This document shows positions 49,227-58,702 of a stretch of DNA of 64,000 nt, one piece after another. This stretch comes from Bacillota bacterium. Its GTDB lineage: Bacteria; Bacillota; Bacilli; Paenibacillales; Paenibacillaceae. Where the stretch lies: NCBI GenBank assembly GCA_023460795.1, contig JAEWPC010000060.1:1-64000 (forward strand), given 5' to 3'. The notes below the pieces were generated by a model. It made no database searches and was not told where the DNA came from. It worked only from the letters and a program-made list of their open reading frames with translations. A program made the translations under genes and the position numbers. Position 1 is the first letter of the stretch; every line of letters begins with the position of its first letter.

Positions 49227-50021
49227 TTGAAATACGCATTATTGGACCGTGGAGACCAGCTATCTCGGCAGTTGGCGGAGCAGCTTCACGGGCTTGCAGC
49301 GACCAAGGGACTTACGCATGACGAACAAAAGCCGGATATCGTCGTCTCGATCGGCGGAGACGGCACGCTGCTTCAGGCGTTCCACCGGTATAAAGACCAG
49401 CTCGACTGCGTATCCTTCGTCGGGGTCCATACGGGACATCTCGGCTTCTATGCCGATTGGAAGAAGGACGAGATCGAACAGCTCGTGAACGCCATGGCCA
49501 GCACGAAGCCCCATAACGTGATCTATCCGCTTTTACATATCGAAGTGAATGCGCAATCCGGTCGTTCGTCTTACTTGGCGTTGAACGAATTCACGCTAAA
49601 GGGCGTCGACGGCACGCTGGTCGCCTCGCTGCTCATTAACGACGAGCCGTTCGAGATGTTCCGCGGCGACGGCATCGTCATCTCCACCCCTTCGGGCAGT
49701 ACCGGCTACAACAAAAGTCTCGGCGGCGCCGTCATCCATCCGTCGCTGGAGGCGTTGCAAATCGCGGAAATCGCTTCGATTAATAACAGGATCTACCGTA
49801 CGCTTGGCTCTTCGGTCATATTGCCGAAGCATCACCATTGCGACATCGTACCGATTCCCGACAAAGAACTGCACTTCGCCATCGACCATCTAGCCGTTCA
49901 GATGTCCGGCGTCACCTCGATTACGTGCCGGGTATCCGATCAGAAGGTCGCCTTCGCCCGCTATCGGCCGTTCCCGTTCTGGAATCGCGTCAGAGAAGCG
50001 TTCATAGGCTCCAAGGATTAA
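49227..50021 (+). CDS. nadK: NAD kinase
   Basis: This 264-residue enzyme phosphorylates NAD to NADP. It has the nucleotide-binding GGDGT in VVSIGGDGTLLQAF (about 43-56), LNEFTLKG (about 117-124), and GDGIVISTPSGSTGYNKS. The TTG at 49227 follows GGAAGGAG; a longer frame starts at 48999 inside the ylbJ gene. It has its own terminator. The length equals that of the B. subtilis enzyme. Confidence 0.95.
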   Translation: MKYALLDRGDQLSRQLAEQLHGLAATKGLTHDEQKPDIVVSIGGDGTLLQAFHRYKDQLDCVSFVGVHTGHLGFYADWKKDEIEQLVNAMASTKPHNVIYPLLHIEVNAQSGRSSYLALNEFTLKGVDGTLVASLLINDEPFEMFRGDGIVISTPSGSTGYNKSLGGAVIHPSLEALQIAEIASINNRIYRTLGSSVILPKHHHCDIVPIPDKELHFAIDHLAVQMSGVTSITCRVSDQKVAFARYRPFPFWNRVREAFIGSKD

Positions 50022-50034
50022 CTTGAGATGAAAC

Positions 50035-50077
50035 AAAAAGCCTTTTCCCGAAACTGTCTTCGGGAAAAGGCTTTTTT
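50035..50077. terminator. bidirectional terminator between nadK and yutD
   Basis: Stem AAAAGCCTTTTCCCGAA/TTCGGGAAAAGGCTTTT with a six-base loop and a T run on the plus strand. It follows nadK and the convergent yutD gene. Confidence 0.92.
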
Positions 50078-50084
50078 CTTGTTC

Positions 50085-51056
50085 TTATTCGCTCGCGCGA
50101 GGATTATTGCCGCCTTCGGTGCGCTGCGCGCCTTCCGGTCTGGGGCCTTGCTTGCCGCCGAAGCTCTTGCGCCTGCGGTTCTTGCCCGGCCACCGGCTTC
50201 CGTTGCGCGCCGCCTCCGCGTTCGGATGTACGCCCGCTTCGCCGTTGTTGCGCCCTTCGGTTGCTTGACGGCTGCCGCCCTCGGCGTTCTGCTGCTGCTG
50301 CGGCGGCGGCTTAGGTCCGCGAGGCCCGCCTTGGTTCCCGCGATGCTGGCCCTGCTCGCCGCGGCCTTGTCCGCCGCGCTCATGGTTATGGCCTTGGTTG
50401 CCGGAGCCTTGTCCTTGACGACGCTCTCCCCCTTGACCATGGCCTGGCTTCCCTTGCCGGGAGCCTCCCCGATGCTGGGAGCCGCCTCCGTTAGAGGCAT
50501 TGCTCTCTCTGCGGCGTTCGGCGCTTTCGGCTGCGGCTCGCGCAACCGCGGATACGGTTACATTCGGCACTCTTGCCGGGCCGCCCGGACGTTCCTTAAG
50601 CGGCCAGCGCATTAGCATACCGTTATGTGTCGCCGCCGCCACCGCAGGCGCCGCCGCTGTAGCAGTTGCCGCCGTCTCGGCTACTTGCTCGCCTGCTTCG
50701 CCGGCCGCGGCAGCGCTTGCCGTTGCCGCTTCAGCCGCGTTCTGCTGGCCTTGCGCAAGCTCCTCGGGCGATAACGTCTTGCTATCCACCTTAGCCAAGA
50801 CGAAATAGGCGCATCCGAAATTGCAATATTCGTTAATGTAGTCGACCAAGCTCGAGATGACCGATTCCTTCGTCGCGCGAGGATGACCGTCCTTATAGAA
50901 GCCGCGAAGACGCAGCTGGCTATAACCCCAATCGCCTACGATATAATCGAAGCGCTCCAGCACTTCGCTGTACCGTTCGCGGAAAGCTTCCGGATTCCAT
51001 CCGCTCTTGTTCTCGTGAAGCAGCGAGTATGCGTTGTTGCCGGCCATGAAGATCAC
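50085..51056 (-). CDS. yutD: YutD-like protein with a long disordered tail
   Basis: This 323-residue protein has a conserved N-terminal YutD/DUF1027 domain (about 1-100; ERYSEVLERFDYIVGDWGYSQLRLRGF, quoted in part, and CNFGCAYFVLAK) followed by an Ala-rich stretch (about 118-150) and a Gly/Gln/Arg/Asn-rich tail (about 185-323) with GGERRQGQG, ERGGQGRG and HRGNQGGPRG motifs. YutD of B. subtilis is much shorter. The GTG at 51056 follows GGGAGGAGAG. Its first four bases GTGA overlap the lipA stop, indicating translational coupling. Confidence 0.82.
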   Translation of the reverse strand: MIFMAGNNAYSLLHENKSGWNPEAFRERYSEVLERFDYIVGDWGYSQLRLRGFYKDGHPRATKESVISSLVDYINEYCNFGCAYFVLAKVDSKTLSPEELAQGQQNAAEAATASAAAAGEAGEQVAETAATATAAAPAVAAATHNGMLMRWPLKERPGGPARVPNVTVSAVARAAAESAERRRESNASNGGGSQHRGGSRQGKPGHGQGGERRQGQGSGNQGHNHERGGQGRGEQGQHRGNQGGPRGPKPPPQQQQNAEGGSRQATEGRNNGEAGVHPNAEAARNGSRWPGKNRRRKSFGGKQGPRPEGAQRTEGGNNPRASE

Positions 51057-51958
51057 GTTAGGCTCTCCTCCCGAACACCCGTCGTACTTGCCTGCGCGGA
51101 CTTGACCTGCTCGTGCGCATGATAGGAGCTGCGAACGAACGGCGCCGACTCCACGTGGGAAAATCCGCGCGACAGCCCGTCTTGCTTGAACTGCTTGAAC
51201 TCGTCCGGATGAACGTAGCGTACGAGATCGATATGGCTGGAAGACGGCTGCAAATATTGACCCAACGTCAGAATGTTGCAATCCACCGCGCGCAGGTCGT
51301 CCATCGCCTGCAGCACTTCCTCCCGCGTCTCTCCCAAACCTAGCATAATGCTCGACTTCGTAGGGATTTGCGGCTGCATCGCTTTGGCGCGGGCGAGCAG
51401 CTCGAGCGAGCGGCGATACTTCGCCTTCGCGCGCACGCGGTTCGACAAGCGCTCGACCGTCTCGATGTTGTGGTTCAGGATGTCCGGCTTCGCGTCCATG
51501 ACGATCTTGAGCGATTCCTCGTTGCCGAGGAAATCGGGAATCAACACCTCTACGCTGCATAACGGCAGCTTGCGACGGATCGCCTTGATCGTCTCGGCGA
51601 ATATCGATGCCCCGCCGTCCTTCAAGTCGTCGCGCGCGACCGACGTCACGACGCAATGCTGCAAGCCCATCTGCACGGCCGCATCGGCTACGCGCTCGGG
51701 CTCCTGCAGATCGAGCTCCGTCGGCAATCCGGTCTTCACCGCGCAGAACCGGCAGGCTCTCGTGCATATGTCTCCGAGAATCATGAAAGTCGCCGTACGG
51801 TTCGCCCAGCATTCATATATGTTCGGACAGCGCGCTTCCTCGCACACCGTATGCAGCGTCTTCGTCCGCATCATCTGCTTGATCTCTTGGTAAGGTTCAC
51901 CGGTCGTCAGTCTGATCTTCAGCCACTCCGGCTTCGGCGGCTTCGCGCTTGTCGTCAT
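51053..51958 (-). CDS. lipA: lipoyl synthase
   Basis: This 301-residue radical-SAM enzyme inserts two sulfurs into octanoyl groups on lipoyl domains. The first cluster cysteines are in CEEARCPNIYECW (about 36-48) and the radical-SAM CxxxCxxC is in CTRACRFC (about 63-70). Further regions IPTKSSIMLGLGET and FTLGQYLQPS-type motifs (here LTLGQYLQPS) are present. It is the distal gene before yutD. In B. subtilis lipA neighbours the lytH and yunB genes; here a sugar transporter block intervenes. Confidence 0.96.
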   Translation of the reverse strand: MTTSAKPPKPEWLKIRLTTGEPYQEIKQMMRTKTLHTVCEEARCPNIYECWANRTATFMILGDICTRACRFCAVKTGLPTELDLQEPERVADAAVQMGLQHCVVTSVARDDLKDGGASIFAETIKAIRRKLPLCSVEVLIPDFLGNEESLKIVMDAKPDILNHNIETVERLSNRVRAKAKYRRSLELLARAKAMQPQIPTKSSIMLGLGETREEVLQAMDDLRAVDCNILTLGQYLQPSSSHIDLVRYVHPDEFKQFKQDGLSRGFSHVESAPFVRSSYHAHEQVKSAQASTTGVREESLT

Positions 51959-52014
51959 TTCGTTCCCCTCTTTCTGTCCCCCTTATTATAATGTAGTGTA
52001 CCGCTTTATGCTAC

Positions 52015-52854
52015 CTACCCTTTGACCGACCCCGCCGTAACTTGCATAAACGAACGATTCGCGAAGAAATAGACGACGAGGATCGGCAGCATCGACAAGC
52101 ACGCGCCCGCCATCATAAGATGCGTCTGCATCGCCGCGCCGCTTCCGTATCTCAAGTTCGTCAAACCGACCGTTAACGTCTGCAGCTTCGGCGTGTTCAT
52201 CGTAAAGACGAGCGGCAGAATATATTCGTTCCACGCGGTCCGGAAGGCGAACAAGGCGGTAACGCCGAGACCCGGCTTGAGCAGCGGCAAGATCATTCTC
52301 CAATAAATCCCCATGAAGCTGCATCCATCGATCATCGCGGCCTCGTCCACGTCGCGCGGAATCGCTTTGAAAAATCCCATCAGGATGAAAAAAGTCGTCG
52401 CATGCGCGCTAATGAGAATGAACACGACGCCCCACAGCGATTGATTCAAGCGCAGATCGACCATCAGCTCGAACTGCGGGCGGAGAACGACCGCCCCGAT
52501 CGAGATGAACATCGTGGAGGCTTGCATGACGACGAAAAAACGTTTGCCGATGAAATTCCTGCGGTCCACGACGTACCCCGCCATCGAAGCGACGATCAGC
52601 GTACCGACGGTCGAAGCCACGCTCACGAACAAGCTATTCCACGTATACGTTGAGAAGTTCGCTTGCTTCCACGCTTCCGCGTAGTTCGAGAAATGCCACT
52701 CCTTCGGCCAGATCGTCGCCCCGGAGGCGAGCTCCAGGTTCGACTTGAAAGAGCCCAGTATCGTCATCAGCACCGGGAATACGGTGAAGAAAGCGATGAT
52801 CAGCAGAAACAACCATAGAATGCCTCGCGAAACCCATTTTCCAATCCCGATCAA
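52015..52854 (-). CDS. carbohydrate ABC transporter permease (second)
   Basis: This 279-residue protein has about six membrane segments and the conserved EAA loop (DEAAMIDGCSFMGIYWRMILP, in part) that contacts the ATPase. It is a MalG/AraQ-type permease of the CUT1 class. It forms a heterodimer with the adjacent permease. The next gene downstream is lipA, 56 bp away. No ATPase gene is in the cluster, as usual for CUT1 systems that share MsmX-like ATPases. Confidence 0.93.
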   Translation of the reverse strand: MIGIGKWVSRGILWLFLLIIAFFTVFPVLMTILGSFKSNLELASGATIWPKEWHFSNYAEAWKQANFSTYTWNSLFVSVASTVGTLIVASMAGYVVDRRNFIGKRFFVVMQASTMFISIGAVVLRPQFELMVDLRLNQSLWGVVFILISAHATTFFILMGFFKAIPRDVDEAAMIDGCSFMGIYWRMILPLLKPGLGVTALFAFRTAWNEYILPLVFTMNTPKLQTLTVGLTNLRYGSGAAMQTHLMMAGACLSMLPILVVYFFANRSFMQVTAGSVKG

Positions 52855-52866
52855 CGGACTCGCCTC

Positions 52867-53772
52867 CTAGTAAATCTTATTAAGCCGTCTGGAGAGCATG
52901 AAGTAGAATCCGGTAATGACGCCGACGATGATCGCCGTAGCGAATCCGACCGCGCTGCCGTAACCGATCTCTTGAAGCATGGCGGATCCCGTCGATACGG
53001 GGAACAGCAGTTTGTACACGTACAGGTACATGACCTCCGTCTTGCCAATCGGTCCGCCTTCCGTCAGAACCATGATGCTCTCGTAGCCCTTAAGCGAGAC
53101 GGTAATCGCCAGCATAATAATCATCTGCATGACCGGTCCTAGCATAGGTACCGTAATTTTCCAGAACTTCTGGAACGGACTCGCCCCGTCAATCTCCGCG
53201 CTCTCGTATAGATCTCCGGGAATGCTTTGCAGCCCCGCCAGGAACAGCAGCATGTAGTTCCCGATAGCGCCCCATACGGCCAGAATAATAACCGTCAACA
53301 TCGCGTAATCCGGCCCCAGCCAGTCTATGGCGCTCGATACCAAGCGGTTTTTGGTCAGGAACTGGTTCAGCAAACCGTTGTACGAATTGAAAATGATGAA
53401 GAACACGACGGCGATAACCGCGCTACTGATGACCGTAGGCATGAAATACAGCGCTCTGAGGAAGTTTCTGCCCTTCAACCCTCGGTCAAGAACGACCGCT
53501 ATAATTAACGAAAGCGGGATCGTGATCGCGATCTTCCCGCCCGCGTATAAGATCGTATTCCGAACGGCTTCCCAGAACAATTCGTCCCCCCATAGCCGGG
53601 TGAAATTGTCGAAGCCGATATAGATCATATCTCCGTAGCCCTTGTAATCGTAGAACATGTAGCGCATCGCCCAGAAAATCGGGTAAATGCCCAGTACCGC
53701 GGTCAGTAGAAAGCTCGGCAACAGGAAGCCGTAATTCTCGATATGGACTCTCCACTTCATTCGCTCGTTCAC
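52867..53772 (-). CDS. carbohydrate ABC transporter permease (first)
   Basis: This 301-residue protein has about six membrane segments and the EAA-like loop ESAEIDGASPFQKFWKITVP, in part. It is a MalF/LplB-type permease of a CUT1 sugar importer. It starts after the solute-binding protein gene and a hairpin, and ends 12 bp before its partner permease. A GGAGG-type site precedes the ATG. Confidence 0.93.
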   Translation of the reverse strand: MNERMKWRVHIENYGFLLPSFLLTAVLGIYPIFWAMRYMFYDYKGYGDMIYIGFDNFTRLWGDELFWEAVRNTILYAGGKIAITIPLSLIIAVVLDRGLKGRNFLRALYFMPTVISSAVIAVVFFIIFNSYNGLLNQFLTKNRLVSSAIDWLGPDYAMLTVIILAVWGAIGNYMLLFLAGLQSIPGDLYESAEIDGASPFQKFWKITVPMLGPVMQMIIMLAITVSLKGYESIMVLTEGGPIGKTEVMYLYVYKLLFPVSTGSAMLQEIGYGSAVGFATAIIVGVITGFYFMLSRRLNKIY

Positions 53773-53785
53773 CTCTTATGGAGGA

Positions 53786-53814
53786 GGGCACGGAAGTCGT
53801 TAACCTCCGTGCCC
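53786..53814 (-). other. stem-loop between the solute-binding protein and permease genes
   Basis: Perfect 9-bp stem GGGCACGGA/TCCGTGCCC with an 11-base loop, without a T tract. Hairpins after binding-protein genes often protect the upstream message and reduce downstream expression; the sequence shows the hairpin, and the role is inferred. Confidence 0.65.
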
Positions 53815-53824
53815 CCGCATCTTC

Positions 53825-55252
53825 TTATTTCGTAAGCATCGTGCCTTGCAGCTTCGCCGGATCGAAGTTAGGATCGACGACCGCTTTCGTCTCGCCCGCC
53901 GCAACCGCTTTGTCCAGCGCTTCGTTATAACGCTTGTTCAAGTCCGCGACGATATCGTCGAGCGAGCCTCCGCCAAGGACGTATTTGAAGAACGCGTCGC
54001 CGTAGTTCAAGCCTTGCACCGTCACGGCCGGAGGCAACGGCCATAGCGCGTCGTACTGCGTGAGCAGGAAGCCTTCGACGCCTTTGATGGCCGGGGTGTT
54101 CGCTTGCGCCGCGATGGACGGAACCGCCGAGAGGCCGTAGCCCTTCTCGTGGTAATCCTTCAGCAGCTCGTCGCTATACATATAGGTCAAGAACTTCCAT
54201 GCCGCGTCCTTCTTCTGGGATTGGCTGGAGATCGCGAGCCACTGTCCCGAGTTCGCGAAGCCCGCGGCGCCTTTGATCGTTCCGTCGATCGTCGGCGCTT
54301 GCGCGGCGCCCCAGTTGATCTCGGTCGGGAATTGGTTCTGGTAGACGCCCGGTTCGGCGGAGTAGGAGAGGTACATGCCGATCTTGCCTTGCGCGAATTG
54401 GGCGCGCAGCGGGTCGATATCGAGCGATTCGACGCCCGGAAGCATGCTGCCGTCGTCTCTCATCTGCTTGAACGCTTCGATGACGGGCTTAAAGCCGCTG
54501 AATTCGAACTTGCCGGTTCTAATGTCGTAGCCGAAGCCGTCGATCCCGCTAAGCTGGAGAATCTCCCTCGCCGAACGGTCCAGCGCGCTCTTCGGAGCTT
54601 TGAAGTTCAAGGCGAAGCCGAATTGGCCGTCGGCCTTGCCCGCTTCGGTAATCTTCTTCGCGTCCTCGACCATCTCCGCGAGCGTCGTCGGCGGGTTCGC
54701 GATCCCGGCCTTGGCGAACAGGTCCTTATTATAGACTAGCCGCAGCGTATAACCGAAGTTCGGCAGCGTATAGATTTTGCCGTCGAATTGATTCGCTTGA
54801 TCTTGGATCGTAGGGCCGAATTTCGTCTTCATCTCCTCGGTCAGATAGCTGTCCAGAGGCTCGAGGTAGCCCTTCTTCACGAAAGGAATCGTCGTGTCTT
54901 GGTTCGGGCGCAGAATGTCGGGCGCCTGCTTGCTCGCGAAAGCGATGTCTACCGATTGCACGTAGTTTTCCGTCATCGCCGTTACTTCTACTTCGATATG
55001 GTCTTGGTTCGTCTTGTTGTAGTTGTCTACCCGTTCTTTGATGTACTCGTTGTCGTGCCGGTCGAAGGTCCAGAAGACAAGCTTGGTCTTCGGCCCTTTG
55101 TCGGCGGGAGCGGATTCTGGGGCTTTATCGCTTGCTTGGTTGCTCGGCGCGGCTGAGCTCGGCTCGTTCGCGTCGTTATTGTTGCTGCTGCAGGCAGACA
55201 GCAGTAACGCCGACAACGTAACCGCGGACAGCGCGGTGGCTAACTTCTTCAT
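53825..55252 (-). CDS. extracellular sugar-binding lipoprotein
   Basis: This 475-residue protein has a lipoprotein signal with lipobox LSACSS (Cys about 21), a Ser/Asn/Ala-rich linker (about 22-60) and a type-1 periplasmic-binding-like domain (about 60-470). It would bind an oligosaccharide and deliver it to the two permeases. The residues are typical of CUT1 binding proteins. It is the first gene of the transporter and is downstream of the YesMN-like genes. The sugar is unknown; the nearby GH42 enzyme suggests a galactoside. Confidence 0.93.
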   Translation of the reverse strand: MKKLATALSAVTLSALLLSACSSNNNDANEPSSAAPSNQASDKAPESAPADKGPKTKLVFWTFDRHDNEYIKERVDNYNKTNQDHIEVEVTAMTENYVQSVDIAFASKQAPDILRPNQDTTIPFVKKGYLEPLDSYLTEEMKTKFGPTIQDQANQFDGKIYTLPNFGYTLRLVYNKDLFAKAGIANPPTTLAEMVEDAKKITEAGKADGQFGFALNFKAPKSALDRSAREILQLSGIDGFGYDIRTGKFEFSGFKPVIEAFKQMRDDGSMLPGVESLDIDPLRAQFAQGKIGMYLSYSAEPGVYQNQFPTEINWGAAQAPTIDGTIKGAAGFANSGQWLAISSQSQKKDAAWKFLTYMYSDELLKDYHEKGYGLSAVPSIAAQANTPAIKGVEGFLLTQYDALWPLPPAVTVQGLNYGDAFFKYVLGGGSLDDIVADLNKRYNEALDKAVAAGETKAVVDPNFDPAKLQGTMLTK

Positions 55253-55349
55253 CTCTCTTATATCCTCCCTTGTGGCTGACTCTGATTCGAGTATAAGAGT
55301 CTATCGCCCGATTGAGAGCGAGGTAATCTACCGCAATCGGGGGGAGAAT

Positions 55350-56957
55350 CTACAGATTGCGCTCCTTATATTCCGAAGGGGTCATGCCGACCGATTTCTT
55401 GAATACTTCGCTGAAATACCGGCGATCCTCGTATCCGACGGCAGCCGCGATATCCTGCACCTGATGGCCGGCCGCGAGCATCGTCTTGGCTTTCTCGATG
55501 CGCTCTTGCGTCACGTATTGAACGAACGTTCTGCCGGTCACCTTCTTGAACAGGTGGACGAAATAGTTAGCGCTCACGTGAATATGCTTGGCGCACTCCC
55601 CGATCGACAGATCGGCGTGTAGGTTGGCGCGAATATAGCGGATCGATTCCTCGATCCTTCTCTCGGTCTCGGAGTTCTGTCTGCTCTCTATCGATCGGCA
55701 GCCTTCTTTGCATAGCTCCAACAGCGTCTGCTGCAGCTCCACGTGCGGAACGACCGATATCCACTGACCGTCTCGGAACTTCCGTTCGATCGGTTCGATC
55801 TCCCGATAAGGCACCTTCTCTAGCAGAATTCTTACGATAACGGAGGCAAGCTCGTAATAGACGCTGATCAATAGCATCGGTTCCGGCAGCTTAGGTCCCG
55901 CCGACAGCTCGGCGAAGATCGATTCGAGCACGTTGCACGCTTTGGGCGCGTTGCCCGACAGAAGGCACATGGCCAATTCCTGTTCCTTGTCCTTCGAATA
56001 ACTCGGAAGGCCGGTATCCGAGTTCGCTACGTCGTCGTAGAGCAGAACGGCGTTGCCTCCGGCGTAAAATTGATAGGATAGCGCGAAATTCGCCTCTCGG
56101 TAGGCTTCTCTCAATTGAATCGCGGATGCGGCTTTTCTCCCTAGCCCGATCGATACGGTCAGCTTGGTGAATGCCGCGATGTTCTCCCGGCATAGCTCGG
56201 CGATAGAAGTCGGCTCCAGCGAATCGACCGTATTGTAGATCGCGATGAACCGACTGCTGCTTTCTCTGAAAATATATCCGTTCGTATGCCGAGCCATCGT
56301 CTCCTCGACGATATTGTGCATCGTGAACCGGACTAGCTCCGCTTCTTCGATCGAGAGCGAACGGCTTCGCTCGGCGAAATGGTCGATCTCGATAGCCATG
56401 ACCGCCAAGTCGACCGGCGACAGCTCGACTTGCAGGAACTCCCATCGTCTGCGAATATGCTCCTCGCTCGCAGGATGATGAAGCAGTAGATGGAACAATT
56501 CTTGCCGCAGGATCGGCAAGCTCATTCGCAGCTTTAGGCGGATTTCCTCCGCCTTGCGCTCCGCCAGCCTTTCCTCTTCGACGGCTTTCTTCGCCTTCAG
56601 CACGACGTCGATGATCGACTGTACCGAATGCGGCTTCGTAATGTAGTCGAACGCGCCGAGCCGAAGCGCCTGCTGCACGTACTCGAAGTCGTTATAACCG
56701 CTGAAGAAGATGACTTTCCCTTGGAACGCTTCCTCTCTGAGCGTCTTCAGCATCTCGATCCCGTCCATATTCGGCATGCGAATGTCCGTCAGCACGATAT
56801 CGGGCTTCATCGTCCGAATCATGCGTATGCCTTCGTCGCCGTCCAACGCGGTGCCGCAAACTTCGATCCGATGAGAAGCCCAAGGGATATGCTTGGCTAT
56901 GCCGTCCACCACGCTTCGGATATCGTCAATCACGCATAACGTGCAGGTTGGTCCCAT
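55350..56957 (-). CDS. YesN-like AraC-family response regulator
   Basis: This 535-residue protein has an N-terminal receiver (about 5-125; VIDDIRSVV, phospho-acceptor in LTDIRMPNMDG, ITKPHSV), a long central region (about 130-420) and a C-terminal AraC helix-turn-helix domain (about 430-530; ECAKHIHVSANYFVHLFKKV, then VGYEDRRYFSEVFKKSVG, in part). It probably activates the adjacent sugar transporter genes. The ATG at 56957 lies within the last 32 bp of the upstream kinase gene, so they are coupled. It is typical of YesMN-type systems in Paenibacillus. Confidence 0.92.
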   Translation of the reverse strand: MGPTCTLCVIDDIRSVVDGIAKHIPWASHRIEVCGTALDGDEGIRMIRTMKPDIVLTDIRMPNMDGIEMLKTLREEAFQGKVIFFSGYNDFEYVQQALRLGAFDYITKPHSVQSIIDVVLKAKKAVEEERLAERKAEEIRLKLRMSLPILRQELFHLLLHHPASEEHIRRRWEFLQVELSPVDLAVMAIEIDHFAERSRSLSIEEAELVRFTMHNIVEETMARHTNGYIFRESSSRFIAIYNTVDSLEPTSIAELCRENIAAFTKLTVSIGLGRKAASAIQLREAYREANFALSYQFYAGGNAVLLYDDVANSDTGLPSYSKDKEQELAMCLLSGNAPKACNVLESIFAELSAGPKLPEPMLLISVYYELASVIVRILLEKVPYREIEPIERKFRDGQWISVVPHVELQQTLLELCKEGCRSIESRQNSETERRIEESIRYIRANLHADLSIGECAKHIHVSANYFVHLFKKVTGRTFVQYVTQERIEKAKTMLAAGHQVQDIAAAVGYEDRRYFSEVFKKSVGMTPSEYKERNL

Positions 56958-58677
56958 CTTCGTCCCCTCCGATCGGTATTTGTAAGGTTACAACGGTCCC
57001 CGCTTTAAGCCCGCTTTGAATGGACATCGACGACTGGGCGCCGTAATAGAGCCGCAGCCGGTTGTTAATGTTGCGCAAGGCGTAGCCTTTGCCGGAGCCC
57101 CCGCCCGCTCCATGCGGTTCTTTCAGCAGATCGCCAACCGTCTCCTCGTCCATGCCGGAACCGTTATCGGACACGGCGATGACCAGAATCCGGCCCTGCG
57201 TCTCCAGGTTGATCCGGATTGTCCCGTCCGCCTTCCTATTCTTGAAACCGTGCAGAATCGCGTTTTCGACGAGCGGCTGAAGCATCAGCTTGAGAATCGG
57301 CAAGTTCCCCAGCGACTCGTTCTCGAGCGTAATGTCGTAGTCGAATAAATTCTCGTAGGAGTTTCTTTGCAGCAGCATGTATTGCTCTACATGGGCAAGC
57401 TCTCGATCGATCGTCGTCATTTCCTTGCCGCCGTTCAGTCCAAGCTGGAACATCTGCGACAACGACAACACCATCTCGCCGACGTTCGCCGATTGCCCAA
57501 GCTGATTTTTCCAGTAGATCGTGTTTAAGGTGTTATACAGAAAATGCGGTGAGATTTGCGCCTGCAGCGCGGCGATCTCGGCTTTGCTCTTCTCTTCTTC
57601 GATCGTCCTGTTCCTGTCGATCAAATTCGAGATCGTCTCGAGCATTTGGTTGAAGCGAAGACCCACAAGGCTGAATTCGTCGGCGTATTTGCTTCTGAAC
57701 CTTACGGACAGCTCGTTCCGCTCGACTTTCTTCATGAGCGCCTTCAAGCTTTGCAGCGGCCTGAGCAAGAGCGAGACGAGCATTCTGGAGACGAACAAGG
57801 AGATGATAATGCAGCTCGCGGCTCCCCATAATACGATCCATTGAATTCGATTCAGCTGCTTCAAGACGACGGTGCGCTTCTGGAAGCTGACGAGCGTCCA
57901 ATCGGTCATCGTCAGCTTCGCTTGGCTGACGATGTAGTCGGCTTCCCGCCTATTGTCCATCCGGATGTCCGCAAGCCCCGATCCGAGAACGTTGGCCCCG
58001 TTAGCATCGACGAGGGCCATTTCGTAATTTTGCGAATTCAAATTCGACATCAGAATATCGGTCAGCGAGCTTTCGAGCACGTTCACGATAATATAAATTT
58101 CGTCCGTCTCCGAGATCGGATGCATGACGAACGACACGACATCCTTGCGGCTTGTAAAATACGGGTCCTGGTGCCCTTTGATCCACACGTGATTTTTCAC
58201 CGTCTTCAGCTCTCTGTAGATGTCGGAGCCTACGAACGGCACGCTCGAGTTTTTGACGTTCGCCGTATCGAAGAAATCTCCGATCGGAGTCGAGAGAAGC
58301 ACGGAATGAACCATCGGCTCGTTCAGTTTGATCTGGGCGAACAGCGGCTGCATCGCAGTTAGATCCGTATAATATTTGGACTTGTCCATCTGTTTCACGT
58401 CATTGGTCATCTGATGGTAAGCGTCGCTCAAGATCAACGTCATGACCGATACCGTTATGTGCCTCATCCGTTCGTCCAGCACTTGCCTGGAACGGTCGAT
58501 CGTCTCTTGCCCCGCTTGTTTGGCGTTCGACTCGACGATGTCCGACGCGACCCAATACGCTCCGCCTCCGGTCAGTGAAATGGCGAGCACGATCAGAACG
58601 ACGAAGGTCACTTGGACTCTCGTCTGGAAGCTGAGCTTGTAATACGATTTGAACAAGCTTGACGCGGATGTCCGCAC
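56926..58677 (-). CDS. YesM-like sensor histidine kinase
   Basis: This 583-residue protein has two membrane segments (about 15-35 and 290-312), an extracytoplasmic sensor (about 36-289), HAMP (about 313-365), a His_kinase domain with the His in QAQISPHFLYNTLNTIYW (about 385) and HATPase_c (about 480-575; DNGSGMD, GKGYALRNI). The sensor is probably dCache-like. The GTG at 58677 follows GGGAGGAACCGAAC. A longer frame extends into the region upstream, which is not coding. Its last 32 bp overlap the YesN-like gene. Confidence 0.92.
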   Translation of the reverse strand: MRTSASSLFKSYYKLSFQTRVQVTFVVLIVLAISLTGGGAYWVASDIVESNAKQAGQETIDRSRQVLDERMRHITVSVMTLILSDAYHQMTNDVKQMDKSKYYTDLTAMQPLFAQIKLNEPMVHSVLLSTPIGDFFDTANVKNSSVPFVGSDIYRELKTVKNHVWIKGHQDPYFTSRKDVVSFVMHPISETDEIYIIVNVLESSLTDILMSNLNSQNYEMALVDANGANVLGSGLADIRMDNRREADYIVSQAKLTMTDWTLVSFQKRTVVLKQLNRIQWIVLWGAASCIIISLFVSRMLVSLLLRPLQSLKALMKKVERNELSVRFRSKYADEFSLVGLRFNQMLETISNLIDRNRTIEEEKSKAEIAALQAQISPHFLYNTLNTIYWKNQLGQSANVGEMVLSLSQMFQLGLNGGKEMTTIDRELAHVEQYMLLQRNSYENLFDYDITLENESLGNLPILKLMLQPLVENAILHGFKNRKADGTIRINLETQGRILVIAVSDNGSGMDEETVGDLLKEPHGAGGGSGKGYALRNINNRLRLYYGAQSSMSIQSGLKAGTVVTLQIPIGGDEDGTNLHVMRD

Positions 58678-58702
58678 GTTCGGTTCCTCCCGACATCGAA
58701 CA

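Noticed and set aside
51057..51812. Upstream part of the long frame containing yutD
   Set aside because: The region is the shadow of lipA; a GTG with a good site at 51056 marks the real yutD start.
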